Numbered from the stretch's first letter, positions 30,611 through 41,705 are shown. The stretch: DNA of 64,000 nucleotides from Asparagopsis taxiformis (GCA_030407315.1 JALQPE010002000.1:1-64000), one strand, 5' to 3'. A program made the numbers and translations. The notes: generated from the letters alone by a model not told the origin.

Positions 30611-32042
30611 TCAAATTTCATATTCCATCGGTGCAGAACCAAACCGCGGGTCGACAGCTGCTCCAACCTGCCCGTCGGGAGGCACTCCACGCATGGCGTC
30701 TTCGCACTGTGCCCAAATCTCTCGTTCTCTGTTGAAACACGCTTTCCAGAAAGCAGTATTGCTTCCAAATCGAGATTGCTGTGCATCAAGTGCGCGCTCA
30801 CTCCAGCTTCTCGACGTGTACGGAACGCTGTGAACAAATTCCAGACGATCATACATTTCCCATAACGATGAGGTGCGTAATACCAATATAACAAATATAG
30901 CGACTACAAATGGTATCGCATATCGCCAGTCATACTCGCCGCATTCTGTGAACTCGTAGTATCGGCCCCTTTTTTCATACAATTCATCATCGCTCAGCTT
31001 GGAACTCAGCACTGCGCGCAGAACGTTCTCACTCGTTATTTCCGACACCTTGCGGTCTCCCGTTCTCGCTGTGGTGAACTGCACGAAGCGATACATCATC
31101 AACGAAAACAGGAAAGATCCAGAACTAAATTTGTTCACTTGACATGAAATCCTCCATGATTGTACATCTTTTCGTGTCAGCTCCCACACTGAATCGTTTC
31201 TAGGATGACTAGTCATAAACCTTTCATTGGACATGGCGTTGTATTCCAAATAAATCACATCATTGTTCGCCTCGCGTTCTTCATCTCTGGAGAACACGAA
31301 CCAAGTCACACGCCCATCGTTCGAAACAATGTCTCCTCTTCCAGCAAAAATGCGTTTTCTACGCCCAATTTCCCGAAATGAAACATGTTCAAACGAAGAC
31401 TGTTCACGGTCAAAACTGACGTTCAACGCACCGGCTTCAAACACAGGACCTGGTTCCACCTTGCAACCATTGACGATGTCTGGAAATTCCTTGTGATCCA
31501 TACATGACATACACACCACTTCATCAAGTTGCTTGGGCAAACCAGCTGCAATCCTGGTCAATTTCTCTCTAAACTTCAACCTACTTACAGCGAGGGCAAA
31601 TGACGCTGATTCAATAGGCGTAAACCTACCCATAACATCGCCTCCAAGGATGACACGACCCTCTCTCTGAACGATACCACAGTTCAGCGCAGCGCCCACA
31701 CCAGCCTCTGCAATTACATCAGAGGCAATAAGCACGATGGAGCAAATGATGGTGGCAACAATACCTGTCGAGAAACAAAATTCAGTCAGCTAAAATCACA
31801 TTTATAGAACGATTCAACGGAAATATCAGGCACGTACATGGATAACGACGGTATTTGAACAAAGCACGGGGAATATTCCATATCCATATGTCACTATCAT
31901 GTACCACGGGAGCGCGATGCTGCGCATATAGACGGGAGGCGATCAAGTTGCGTAATGTCGATGCTTGTATACGGTCCGCGATAAACAACAATGTGATGAG
32001 CAGGAGATTGACGATAGCCGCAAGAGCGCCGACGCTCACCAT
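30611..32042 (-). CDS. Membrane protein of unknown function, two exons
   Basis: Exon 1 runs from the ATG at 32042 to 31838; exon 2 runs from 31764 to 30611. Joining at the GT..AG intron keeps frame (phase 1, a split Cys codon) and gives 452 residues. Hydrophobic segments are ALAAIVNLLLITLLFIA near the N-terminus, CIVATIICSIVLIASDVIA across the splice junction, and IPFVVAIFVILVL near residue 365. Between them lies a large probably non-cytosolic region with a CMSCMDH motif. The C-terminal tail has a WEMYDRLEF segment. No family recognised. Confidence 0.6.
31765..31837 (-). other. 73-bp spliceosomal intron
   Basis: On the minus strand it has the donor GTACGT, a GCTGAC branch-like motif, a T-rich tract and the acceptor GACAG. 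Removal joins two membrane-protein frames in phase and restores a hydrophobic helix. Confidence 0.8.
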
Positions 32043-32725
32043 TTGACGGGGAGTGGGGTGGGGAAGGAACGGACATTGGGTCGGAAGGGGTCTGGTCGTT
32101 GCGGAGACGCTGCATGAGATGAAGATTGTCGGATGAGACGAGTGATTTGGTGTAAATGTACGTCTGTATCGTATTGGCGTTATATTGCGGAGGAGGCTCG
32201 TGATGATGGAATTGAGTGATGCAACGCGGCCACAGCGACTTGGGTGATTGGGGGGATGACCGAAGATAGATGCCTGTTATTTCGCCCGTGCATCGTGTGC
32301 GGCACGCGTGGACGCAATGATGATTGTTGGGTATTTCTTTGTCATGAGGTATGTGGATTCAGAATAGAACGACTTGTTTCGAGAGCTTAATGGGAGGAGG
32401 AGTTCCATTGGTCCACTTGTCTTGTTTTACTATTTTGTTGGTGCACAAGGTTTAATGGAAACGAGCGTTATATCATCTGAAACGCGCTCTGGTTTTATTC
32501 AACACAGATTTTTGTGTCAAAGGGCACACGATTAGGCTAGAACTGTGTGGATGTTCGCAAGTGTGATGTGACCTTGTTGTAAGAAGCGGATGTCTCTCAT
32601 GCCTTTGCTCCTTCGCAGTCGATATGGGAATGTCCACATTCGTCGCATGTTGTCAAGTTGCCGCGGATACACGTGTAAGATACTTTGTATGCAATGGTGT
32701 TGACAACTTGCTACCCAGTCGAAAC
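32043..32725. other. Intergenic sequence, insertion site of a Copia element
   Basis: No gene recognised. The last five bases, GAAAC (32721-32725), are the left target-site duplication of the adjacent retrotransposon. Confidence 0.5.
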
Positions 32726-32876
32726 TGTGAAGACAAATCTCGTCTCCTCACCGCAATGCACCCATTAACAATTAACACATAGAAATCTCAATTACAAATT
32801 AACTAATCCATCGATACTTATAGCTCCGACGCCGGATCAATAAACAGGGAGGGTATCGGACTCTCAAGACTTCACA
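32726..32876 (+). repeat. 5' LTR of the intact Copia element
   Basis: 151 bp, TG..CA. It contains AATAAA at 32839-32844 (poly(A) signal) and an AT-rich promoter-like stretch (ACTTATAG). Confidence 0.95.
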
Positions 32877-32880
32877 GGTT

Positions 32881-35800
32881 ATGGTCCCATCGCTACCTGA
32901 CGACACACCTCGACATCTACGCTATCTTCGCTTCATCACGAACCGATCTATCTCACTATCCGCATCTTCCGATCCATCTCATAACATGACTGACAACACC
33001 TCACCGCCCACCGACTCCCCCACCATCAGCTTTCCTGCACTGACCACGCTCATCCCCGAAAATCCCAATCCGTGGTTTGCTACTCTTCACGCTACCGCCA
33101 CCGCCCACGGCGTATCCATACATTTAACATCCGACACGTCCCTACAGGACAACAATTCTCATTACCGTACTCAGCACGCCCTCACAGCCCTCATTATATC
33201 ATCACTCCCAGCCACCGTCGCCACGAGAGCGGTGAAGCGCAACATGTCCTCCAATACACCCTTCCAACTTCTCCAGCGCATCGAAGAAGAAATCGCCACC
33301 AACACACCCGCCGATCACCAATCCCTCCGCAGAGAAGCTGAGTCTATCCGCTTCCTCGACCACACCACCATCAACGACTACATATCCACTCATGCATCCC
33401 TCCGCGACCGCATGATATCAGCGAACTACCCACTCATAAACGACGAAGCAACCAACGTCGACCTCATGCTCACAGGGCTGAAACATTCCCGCAAAGGCAT
33501 AGAAATGGGAAAGCTCCTAGCCGGAAACACCCCAAGATCCATCAAAGAATTCTCCCTACGCATGCACAACCTTCAAGACTTCATTCAGCTTGAAGAAGCA
33601 CCCCACTCCATAACCACCCCGCGCAAATACTCCCACCCCTTCTACGACTCTCTGCCCACACCACGCGATAGACGCAGAGCCGGACCAGCACCCCGCCATC
33701 CGTGCTCTTATCACACCTCACTAGGGTTCAAACCGCTACACTCCGACTCACAATGCCGCCACCCCCACCACCCAAAGAATGAATCACGAAGCCCCCCTAA
33801 TCGCCCCAGAAACCTCACCAAACATGGCAACCACGCGAAGAGTGCCCGCTTCACCCCCACCACAAACCAAGAGATAGAACCACTGCCAACCACGCACCAC
33901 ACAAGCGACGGTACGTTCATACTCGACTCAGGAGCTCAACCTTCCCACGTCACCGACCCCACAACAGCAATGCGTCCTATCCGGAAACATTCCACTTCTG
34001 TCACAGCAGCTAACCAAGTCTTCTCTTGCACCCACAGAGGAGTCCTCCACCTAAAATCCCCATTAGCACACATTTCCATACCAGCCGTGGCCAACCCATC
34101 CATCTCTCCGAACCTCCTATCTGTTCACGATCTCGCACAAGAATACGGAGAAGTCACATTCACACCCTCACGCGCTTTCGTCATCAACAACAAGCATCCC
34201 ACAAAACCCCGCATCATGTTGACTGCAGAATGGCGCGACAACATGTACTGTGTCCGCGACACAAAAATAGTCACTGAGCCCGAACCAACACATAAAGAAA
34301 CCCCCACACCACTCCCTGCAAAAGGCGCGCGCTGTATCCCCACCTCACGCAAACCAACCACAAAAACCGTCCCGAAACCCAACCAAAGGCAACCTCGCCC
34401 CAAACCACCAACAAACCCTTCCAGGCCACCACCACGACCCATCTCCAATCCGACTACACCTTCCCCACGTACAATCACCCACAGACACACCCCACCCATT
34501 CCCACAACACTCCAACAAACCCACAACCCCGCCTCGACCAAACCGCCGACAGCAAAGGCGAAAGAGGCACTAGAATGGCACCTCAAACTTAATCACGCAC
34601 CAACCAAGCGCATATCAGCAATGTCCAAATCCAATAGCCTCCCCATACTCCCGAGCGACATAACGGAGACACCAACCACATGCTCCGCATGCGCGCCGGC
34701 GAAGCAATCCATACGCCCGCACCATCGAACCTCCCACAGCTACTCCCCTGGAGAATTCATTAGCTCTGACATTTGCGGTCCGATCTCACCCAAATCCATA
34801 GATGGCAACTCCTACTTCGTTACCTTCATTGACGCCGCCACAAGATTCCTCATAGTCGACTACCTTCCGTCACGAGCCGCCGTATCCACATCAATCCCCA
34901 AAACCATCAATCAAGTCTGCACACATCACGATCGCCCACCGCGCCACTTTCGCTCCGACAACGCCAAAGAATTCACTCAAACATCCATCCAAGACTACTT
35001 TCACCAGCTAGGCACCATATTCTCAACCACAGTCCCATACCAACCGCAAGAAAACTCAATCGCCGAACGAGTAAACCGCACCACCATGGAAGCCGCTCGA
35101 GCGAACCTACTCCACTCCGGGCTCCCCAACCCGTACTGGGAATATGCACACAAAGACGCCGTATTCAAACAAAATATGCTCTCCCACAAGGGCACAGGCA
35201 CCACACCCTACGAACAATGGCACGGCACCCGCCCACAACCCGCGCGCCTCTTCATATTTGGACAGATCGGCACTATCCCCCTACACAAACGGAGCTCAAA
35301 ACTCAGCTCCAGAGCACTCCCCGCACGATACCTCTTCGGAACATCCATGAGCCACATCTGCGTAGAAAGCTTCCCACCCCGACGACTCCACATCGTACGT
35401 GCCACCGACTTCAAGCCCTATTTCCACACAACCGACCCACTCCAAACCACAAACGCCGCATTCCATGTCACTTCTCTCGACATACCCAAACAAATCACTC
35501 CAAACACCCCAGCACCATCCTCTACCAGCCATGCCCGCATGTACCCCGACGCCGACGAATGGTCAGCGGCCCACGACAACGAACTTGAAACCATAGATGC
35601 CACAAAAACAATATCTTGGGTACCCTCATCATCAGTTCCTAAACGAACACGCATAATCCCCCTCAAGATGGCGTACCGCTACAAACGACACGCTGACGGC
35701 AGCATCGAACGCCGCAAAGCCCGAATAACCGTCCGCGGAGACCGCATGATCCCCGGAATACACTACAACCCCCTCCATACTTCCACGCACATGGCGGAAC

Positions 35801-37176
35801 GCACGACAATCAGACTCCTTTTCGCTCTTACTGCCGCATACAACCTCCACATTGAAGCCTTCGACATCAAATCCGCTTACATACACGAATTATACGATCC
35901 GTCACACACCGTGTACGTAAAACAACCTCCGCGCTTCAACGGCGAACTGAAACACAAAGACAAAACAGGGATCCTCATCCGCAATCTCTACGGCACCCCA
36001 CCGGCAGCCCACATCTACTCCACTGCCCTCTTCCGCTTCCTCAAATCCTGTGGATACACTCCATCACACACTGACCCTACCCTTTTCTCCCACATCCACT
36101 CACCAACCAAATACATCCACTTCGCAATAAGCATGGATGACTTCCTAATCATATCCACCCACCAACAACTCATAGACAAACTCCACTCGGAATTTCGCCG
36201 CAAATACGACATCAAACGTATCGGAAAACCAACTCAACACCTCGGCTGGCACATCTCATATCGGCAACAGGACAGTGCCATCCACATTGGACAGCCACAA
36301 CTCACGAAACACGCCCTTGAACGAGCTGGCATGCACGAATGTAACCCCACCCAAACACCTTACCCAGAGCCGCTAGATGACTCTCACACCCCTCAACCGC
36401 TCACATCAACTGAATCCACCAAGTTCCGATCTATTATTGGCGAACTACGATACATCGCCGACAGCACAAGGCCAGACATCCACCTCTCAGTCAACAGACT
36501 GGCTGCAAACATGGCTGCACCCTCTTCTACTGACCAAAGCCACCTCAAGCGAGTCCTACGCTACCTCCGCGAAACGCCAACCCACGGCCTCACTTTCCTC
36601 CCCGTCTCTGACCCATCAAAGCACCACCTCCACTCATTCGTTGATGCAGACCACGCCAATGGCAGCGATCGAAAATCCACCACAGGAACTGTCCATACCT
36701 TCAACAACACACCCATATTCTGGTCATCCAAGAAACAGTCCACCGTCGCGCTATCCACTTGCGCAGCAGAATATATAGCTGCCTCCCACGCCTCAGAACA
36801 AACAATGTGGCTCCGCCGACTACTATCCACATTCCAACCTATCACCACATCGACCATACTACACATTGACAACATGGCAGCCGTCAAAATTGCGCTCAAC
36901 AAAACACCAACAAAACGCAAACGCTACATTGATATCCGACATCACCACATTATCGACCTCATCGAACGCAACGAACTAACTGTACAACACATCCCTGGAC
37001 ACCTCACCCCAGCCGACATCTTCACCAAACCAGTCCATCGCCGGAAACTAACATCCATACGCAATTCCATTAACATCCTCCCTCAACTTTCCACCTCGCA
37101 TTGCAGTGAGCCGGGGGCCTGTGAAGACAAATCTCGTCTCCTCACCGCAATGCACCCATTAACAATTAACACATAG
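32881..37176 (+). CDS. Copia gag-protease-integrase-RT-RNase H polyprotein
   Basis: One 1,431-codon frame; translation could begin at 32881 or at the ATG at 32986 (MTDNTSPP). The gag region (about 60-250) is followed by a Cys/His cluster CSYH..HSDSQCRH, a variant of the usual CCHC knuckle. Protease active site DSGA is at residue 349. The integrase zinc segment (HLKLNH..CSAC) is followed by a core beginning at D630 and ending in a D..E pair (RSDNAKEF, ENSIAERVNR). The RT has FDIKSAYIHE and SMDDFLI (D1086-D1087). The RNase H has VDADHANGS, ALSTCAAEYIA and ADIFTKP. The integrase-before-RT order defines Copia. The last codons lie inside the 3' LTR, which supplies the stop. Confidence 0.95.
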   Translation: MVPSLPDDTPRHLRYLRFITNRSISLSASSDPSHNMTDNTSPPTDSPTISFPALTTLIPENPNPWFATLHATATAHGVSIHLTSDTSLQDNNSHYRTQHALTALIISSLPATVATRAVKRNMSSNTPFQLLQRIEEEIATNTPADHQSLRREAESIRFLDHTTINDYISTHASLRDRMISANYPLINDEATNVDLMLTGLKHSRKGIEMGKLLAGNTPRSIKEFSLRMHNLQDFIQLEEAPHSITTPRKYSHPFYDSLPTPRDRRRAGPAPRHPCSYHTSLGFKPLHSDSQCRHPHHPKNESRSPPNRPRNLTKHGNHAKSARFTPTTNQEIEPLPTTHHTSDGTFILDSGAQPSHVTDPTTAMRPIRKHSTSVTAANQVFSCTHRGVLHLKSPLAHISIPAVANPSISPNLLSVHDLAQEYGEVTFTPSRAFVINNKHPTKPRIMLTAEWRDNMYCVRDTKIVTEPEPTHKETPTPLPAKGARCIPTSRKPTTKTVPKPNQRQPRPKPPTNPSRPPPRPISNPTTPSPRTITHRHTPPIPTTLQQTHNPASTKPPTAKAKEALEWHLKLNHAPTKRISAMSKSNSLPILPSDITETPTTCSACAPAKQSIRPHHRTSHSYSPGEFISSDICGPISPKSIDGNSYFVTFIDAATRFLIVDYLPSRAAVSTSIPKTINQVCTHHDRPPRHFRSDNAKEFTQTSIQDYFHQLGTIFSTTVPYQPQENSIAERVNRTTMEAARANLLHSGLPNPYWEYAHKDAVFKQNMLSHKGTGTTPYEQWHGTRPQPARLFIFGQIGTIPLHKRSSKLSSRALPARYLFGTSMSHICVESFPPRRLHIVRATDFKPYFHTTDPLQTTNAAFHVTSLDIPKQITPNTPAPSSTSHARMYPDADEWSAAHDNELETIDATKTISWVPSSSVPKRTRIIPLKMAYRYKRHADGSIERRKARITVRGDRMIPGIHYNPLHTSTHMAERTTIRLLFALTAAYNLHIEAFDIKSAYIHELYDPSHTVYVKQPPRFNGELKHKDKTGILIRNLYGTPPAAHIYSTALFRFLKSCGYTPSHTDPTLFSHIHSPTKYIHFAISMDDFLIISTHQQLIDKLHSEFRRKYDIKRIGKPTQHLGWHISYRQQDSAIHIGQPQLTKHALERAGMHECNPTQTPYPEPLDDSHTPQPLTSTESTKFRSIIGELRYIADSTRPDIHLSVNRLAANMAAPSSTDQSHLKRVLRYLRETPTHGLTFLPVSDPSKHHLHSFVDADHANGSDRKSTTGTVHTFNNTPIFWSSKKQSTVALSTCAAEYIAASHASEQTMWLRRLLSTFQPITTSTILHIDNMAAVKIALNKTPTKRKRYIDIRHHHIIDLIERNELTVQHIPGHLTPADIFTKPVHRRKLTSIRNSINILPQLSTSHCSEPGACEDKSRLLTAMHPLTINT

Positions 37177-37270
37177 AAATCTCAATTACAAATTAACTAA
37201 TCCATCGATACTTATAGCTCCGACGCCGGATCAATAAACAGGGAGGGTATCGGACTCTCAAGACTTCACA
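37120..37270 (+). repeat. 3' LTR of the intact Copia element
   Basis: 151 bp, apparently identical to the 5' LTR. Its first 57 bases are also coding, ending at the gag-pol stop TAG (37174-37176). Confidence 0.95.
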
Positions 37271-37506
37271 GAAACTGACCCATCTTATGGGCCACCCTGA
37301 ATGATATATGGGCCAATGAAAATGCCAAGTCTGGTGGACCAACCATTCCGATTCGTTGTAGTCGCTGTGGTGGACAAAGCGTACTGATTGGCTGAATACG
37401 GTGGAACAACTCTAGTGTCGCGCCTCCTCACGTCTACACGCTCAGAGTAGATTCGGCAATACCCGGTTCAGCTACTCTCTTTGTTTCTGCAAATCTCATC
37501 AATAGA

Positions 37507-38555
37507 ATGGCGGCTCTCTCTCCACCCACGTTCAATGCGCTGTGCACAGTTGTGATGATCTCCGCGGCACATTGCGGTGAACATTCCACTAGAGTGGCCG
37601 CAGTGGCGACTCAACAAGCTCTTCAGGAAGCAACTATTAACTCGAATTGAGCGTGCTATGAATCACCCACGACTCTCCGAGAGAGAAATGGAATTTGATA
37701 GAGTTTTTTTTCTACTGGCAGCATCGGTGGACGGTGCTATGCCCTTTCTAGTCAACGACATGTTGCCTTTTCCCGGCAGTTTTTTCACGTCTAGTCGGAT
37801 ACGGAGTCACGGTATTCTCTGGCCCGGAGGGCGCCGAGGACATATTTCGACTTAGACAGGTTGACGTCCCTGTGACGACAGAGCAAGTTTGTCAACGAGC
37901 GTATGGGGGTATTATCAACTTTGATGGGCAATTTTGTGCTGGATGTATGGAAGGAGGGTGTGATTCATGCTAGTTTGTGGCGCGTTTGAAGCGTGTGACA
38001 TGTGCGAAGAAACTGACACATTCTTTTGGTGTTCATAGTCAAGGGGATAGCGGCGGGCCATTGATTCTGTACAATTCGGATGGTGAACCTGTTATGATGG
38101 CATCAGTATCATTCGGCAGGGGATGCGCGTTTCCCAATACGCCGGGTGTATACGTGAGAACGTCTTTCCACAGAGAATGGATGATTGAACAAGGCGCGGA
38201 GTTTTCGGAAGCAACGGAAACGGAAGCGGTTTTTGACGGAGAGGAAAGGTCTGGATTTTTCACAACGTCTTCCGACACGGGTGTGATTGTCGGTTCAATC
38301 GCAGGAGCGATATCTGGAGTGATCCTGTTGTCGGCTTTTACCTTGCGGATTGTGAGGAGACGGGGGAACGCGAATCAGGAGAGGACAAAGACGCAAACGG
38401 AAAATGTTGAGGTGGTTCACTATCCGCCCGAGGAATATCAACTTCCTGCATCGATTGGGATGAGGGGAGGCGACGCAAAGGAGTGGATAGGAAGCGCATT
38501 ATGCGGGAAATCTATTGGGAAATGCTCGTGTGATGCTTTTGTGGACAAAGTGTAG
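37507..38555 (+). pseudogene. Trypsin-like serine protease with C-terminal membrane anchor, frame broken
   Basis: Chymotrypsin-family landmarks appear in order but in different frames. ISAAHC (catalytic His) is near 37559. NHPRLSEREMEFDRV (the region of the catalytic Asp) is near 37660. GYGVTVF is near 37800, CAGCMEGG near 37940, and GDSGGPL (catalytic Ser) near 38045. A 66-bp intron (37973-38038; GTTTGT..CTGAC..CATAG) can join DSC to QGDSGGP. The other changes of frame are at about 37650 and at T6 (37780-37785), next to homopolymers. After the catalytic domain comes a TM helix (GVIVGSIAGAISGVILL) and an Arg-rich cytoplasmic tail. The N-terminal activation segment is not recognisable. Confidence 0.6.
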
Positions 38556-38752
38556 AGGACGTATGTAAATTGTATTCATACTACGGAGGAAGGATTCGTT
38601 GGCGTCAATAGACTGAAGTTATATTTTCCAATTTATCCAAAACAAATGCAACTTTTCTGAAATATTCCAGGAGATACAGCTTTTTGAAAATTTAAAATAT
38701 TGGCATCTTTTATGAATCTCTTAGACAACGATAATCAAACTACTGTAATGGA

Positions 38753-40261
38753 CTACATCTGGCACGGCGGCAGAAGCTTATTGGTCGGAGCAATACACGC
38801 CAAGCGATTGAGATACTCGGGCGCGATGTTGCGTCCCAACTTGCGCCCCGCCGTCACCGCCGAACGTAAATTGGTGCCCGTCTTGATGCGACTTTCCGCG
38901 CACGCCTCGGCGATATCCGTCTGAAAGTTGCGAATCCGAATCGTCATATCCTCTTCCGGTAGCACGTTGGGCTGCACTGTGGAGCTGCCCTGTTCGATCT
39001 CCACATCGATAGTGACCTCATTGCCAAACAGGAGCTCGTTGAGCGACGCGAAGTACTGACACTGCGACGCGTGCAAACTGGGATATTCCTGTCGCGGACG
39101 CACGGGGATGAACGACGCGAAATCCTGTCCGAGCACCTCATGCGAATCGCCGTCGCTCGCGATGGGCACGTCCTTGTACAGCTGCTGAATGAGCGTCGTG
39201 GGCCGCACCGCGTCATGACGTCGCTTCTCGCGCCAGGTGAGCAGCGTGGTCTCGTACATCCCACCGTTGACCAGCAGCACGAACAGGAACCCTTCGCGGA
39301 ACGACACGTTGAATTGCTGCGAGAGTGGAACCACATTGAGCGTGAGACTGAGCATTGTGTCGTCGAAATACTCGGCGACAGCCTTATCCTCGGCGGTCAA
39401 CGAGGCCATGCCTTCTAAAACCTCGTCCGTTTCCTCGCAGATTCTGCGCGTTTGTCTCGTTTGTTCGTCGCGCATCTCGGCGGCGCACGTGGCATCCGCG
39501 CGAATCGGGAATGTATACGGCGGACGAACGCGTTGTCGATTGGCGAAACTGGACGTCAGAAGCGGCGTTTCCGTAAACGCCGCCTGCGGTGCCACGACAC
39601 GCTGCACGTCGTATCTTCCAATCGACAGTGGTGTAATATCTTGCACCAGCGGCGTCCATCTCCTCAGATCGCGAATCTCGTCCGGAGTGTTGATCGGCGC
39701 GTACGATGTCACGTCCTCGTACGGCAGTAGATTGAACGTGGAGCCGTCGTCGGTACCGTTCTCGTTGAAGCCGTCGTCATCGACAGACTCTTGAATTTCG
39801 GCGGCGATTTGGAAACCGAGCAGAAGATCTTCGCGTGCGGGATTGTCGTCCGCCACATCTTCGGCGCGAAGCGGCACATCAAGGGAGAGCTCTGCCGCTC
39901 GCTCGGTGATCATCCGTCCTTCGGCTTCTCCAAAGATGTGCAATGACATGGACACAATGATGGCGGTGGCAGCATTGCCCAGGGAATTGTCTGGTAGGTC
40001 GGGACGACGGAAGAGCGGTTCAGAACCGTTGACGAAACGACCGTCTTCTGAATGGACGACGAGAGCATTGTACCATGCGGCGTTGTAGAGGAAGATGGTG
40101 CGCGTCTGAATGGGCTGTTCGAGACGGCTGAAGAAGACGGAGATAATGGGCGCAAAATCGAAGGGCACAATCAGTCGACCGAGCGACTCCTGCGAATTGG
40201 CGAGCGATGCGAGTAGGAGAAGCGCAATCAATGGCGCGAATAATCGGCGTAGAGAAGTCAT
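38753..40261 (-). CDS. Secreted PAP2/vanadium-haloperoxidase-like protein
   Basis: 502 codons from the ATG at 40261. Signal peptide LFAPLIALLLLASLANS. Motifs of the PAP2/vanadium haloperoxidase fold occur in order: K-x6-RP as KRRHDAVRP (about residues 352-360), PSLH (about 397), then SRIKTGTN (about 458). The family pattern for the last is SR-x5-H-x3-D. Here the His that binds vanadate (or acts as nucleophile in phosphatases) is Asn (codon AAT) and the following Asp is Ala. Substrate halide or phosphate chemistry is therefore doubtful as read. The single exon is intact with few unusual residues otherwise, so it may have another role or be a non-catalytic paralogue. Confidence 0.7.
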   Translation of the reverse strand: MTSLRRLFAPLIALLLLASLANSQESLGRLIVPFDFAPIISVFFSRLEQPIQTRTIFLYNAAWYNALVVHSEDGRFVNGSEPLFRRPDLPDNSLGNAATAIIVSMSLHIFGEAEGRMITERAAELSLDVPLRAEDVADDNPAREDLLLGFQIAAEIQESVDDDGFNENGTDDGSTFNLLPYEDVTSYAPINTPDEIRDLRRWTPLVQDITPLSIGRYDVQRVVAPQAAFTETPLLTSSFANRQRVRPPYTFPIRADATCAAEMRDEQTRQTRRICEETDEVLEGMASLTAEDKAVAEYFDDTMLSLTLNVVPLSQQFNVSFREGFLFVLLVNGGMYETTLLTWREKRRHDAVRPTTLIQQLYKDVPIASDGDSHEVLGQDFASFIPVRPRQEYPSLHASQCQYFASLNELLFGNEVTIDVEIEQGSSTVQPNVLPEEDMTIRIRNFQTDIAEACAESRIKTGTNLRSAVTAGRKLGRNIAPEYLNRLACIAPTNKLLPPCQM

Positions 40262-41561
40262 TTGGCGGATGGTTGATGGGTACGACCTGTAGCCATGGAC
40301 GATGCATGGAGACAGCCGTGTTTATACCAGTGCATGGCCGTTGGAACGGACGCGGATTGGCTGCAAGGTTTTACTCGCAGATGTGCTGAGGGTTTTGGTA
40401 TGTGATCGGTGCATCGTTACGTCCAGGTTGATCATGGACATGACGGAATTGAAATGGAAATAACGCGGCTGTTACATGTGCATGATGTCGCGTCCCGATT
40501 GGTGAGCTGCGACACGTGCACCGATGACGGCGAGTGGAATATAACGACGTAGTGGAAATAGGACGCAATTGATGGTGAGATTGGTTGACGCCAACTTCCA
40601 GAGCGTGACAATAAGCCATCAATGACATGGTCGAGTATGAGGATCGCCAATTAAAAGTCTCCAATTACTATCGCGCGCAATTTCTGGATACAATCACGCG
40701 ACCCATCGTTGGTAAACAGACGTATCGCGCGCCTGATTGCTCTTCACATCGCAATGTTGCCAAACTCACATGCACCGCACGTCATACATGCAAACTGTTT
40801 CGTCGCCCGTCGTTGAAACAATCTTCCACGCGCTCACGTGTCGATCCGTACGCAATGCTCATCTCATCGCCTTGTGATTTGCGAATATGCGCCCTTCAAT
40901 GTCGCCGGTTCACGCATATCTATTTCCACTCGCATCACTTGCTTCCAGTCAGCCGCATCCGACACATTGGCACTTCCGGCCGCGGTAATCGTGTCGGTCA
41001 CGTGCCGCGTTTTGCAGCAGCCGTGTAGATATATTCCTGACAGGGGCACGTTTACCCTAGCATGTATGCTAGTGAAACAATGAATACCACGCTGCGGAGA
41101 ATCGAATAGTTCAAGCGACTCGAGCGATTTGAAACTCTCATATCACCCAAGCTGCGTTCTCTACATGTCACGGCCAGTTCTATTTTCCACCATCGCCCCA
41201 TATCTCCGGACTTGACAATTTTTATGCCATTATTTATCATGTCCGTTTATGCATGGCCCGTGGCCACCGCCGTCCCGCGCGGCGTTTCTCACGGCGCACA
41301 CACTACTACCGCGGACATCATGTCGTCGACAGGATGGGGACCGGACATTATAGAGATTACGCCTAGGAGAATGTGGAGATAATCGTCTCGTCTACCATTT
41401 ACTGATCGCCGTCATTGGCGGCCGACGGTTAAATACTAATTGTACAGTGTATAAGTTATTCCTCAGACTAGGAGTGGACACGGTGCGTAGAGTTACAAAG
41501 TTTTTCCTCAGTCGCCGCGCGCCGTGGACGCTGTTAGTCGGAGAAGAGGTAGTTTTGATGT
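40262..41561. other. Intergenic sequence
   Basis: No credible gene. A 133-codon plus frame (40627-41028) has no domain and unnatural composition. The segment next to 40261 is the presumed promoter of the haloperoxidase-like gene. Confidence 0.4.
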
Positions 41562-41705
41562 GTATTAGAGGGTTTTGGAAAATTCCCATATGGGAAGTTT
41601 ATGGGAATTTTGTGGCTAAGCGATTCAGCAGACTCCACCGTATCTAAAATTAAAAATTTTAGTAACCAGGGAACAGAAATGTGCTTACAGAATGTTTTCA
41701 CCGTC
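41562..41705 (+). repeat. Diverged direct repeat, left copy
   Basis: Contains TATTAGAGG, the perfect palindrome TTCCCATATGGGAA (41583-41596), TTTGTGGCT and GTGCTTACAGAA. A related copy in the same order is at 42076-42235. Confidence 0.6.

Larger units (their letters stand above)
32726..37270 (+). mobile_element. Intact Copia (Ty1) LTR retrotransposon
   Basis: 4,545 bp bounded by 151-bp LTRs (32726-32876 and 37120-37270) that look identical base for base. Ends are TGTGAAGACA..CTTCACA, and GAAAC is duplicated at 32721-32725 and 37271-37275. A purine-rich tract ending in GGGGGCC (37109-37119) precedes the 3' LTR. A TGG-starting stretch at about 32882 may be the primer-binding site. The coding frame is complete, so this copy is young and possibly competent. 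Confidence 0.95.

Noticed and set aside
40627..41028. 133-codon plus-strand frame
   Set aside because: No domain and atypical composition.
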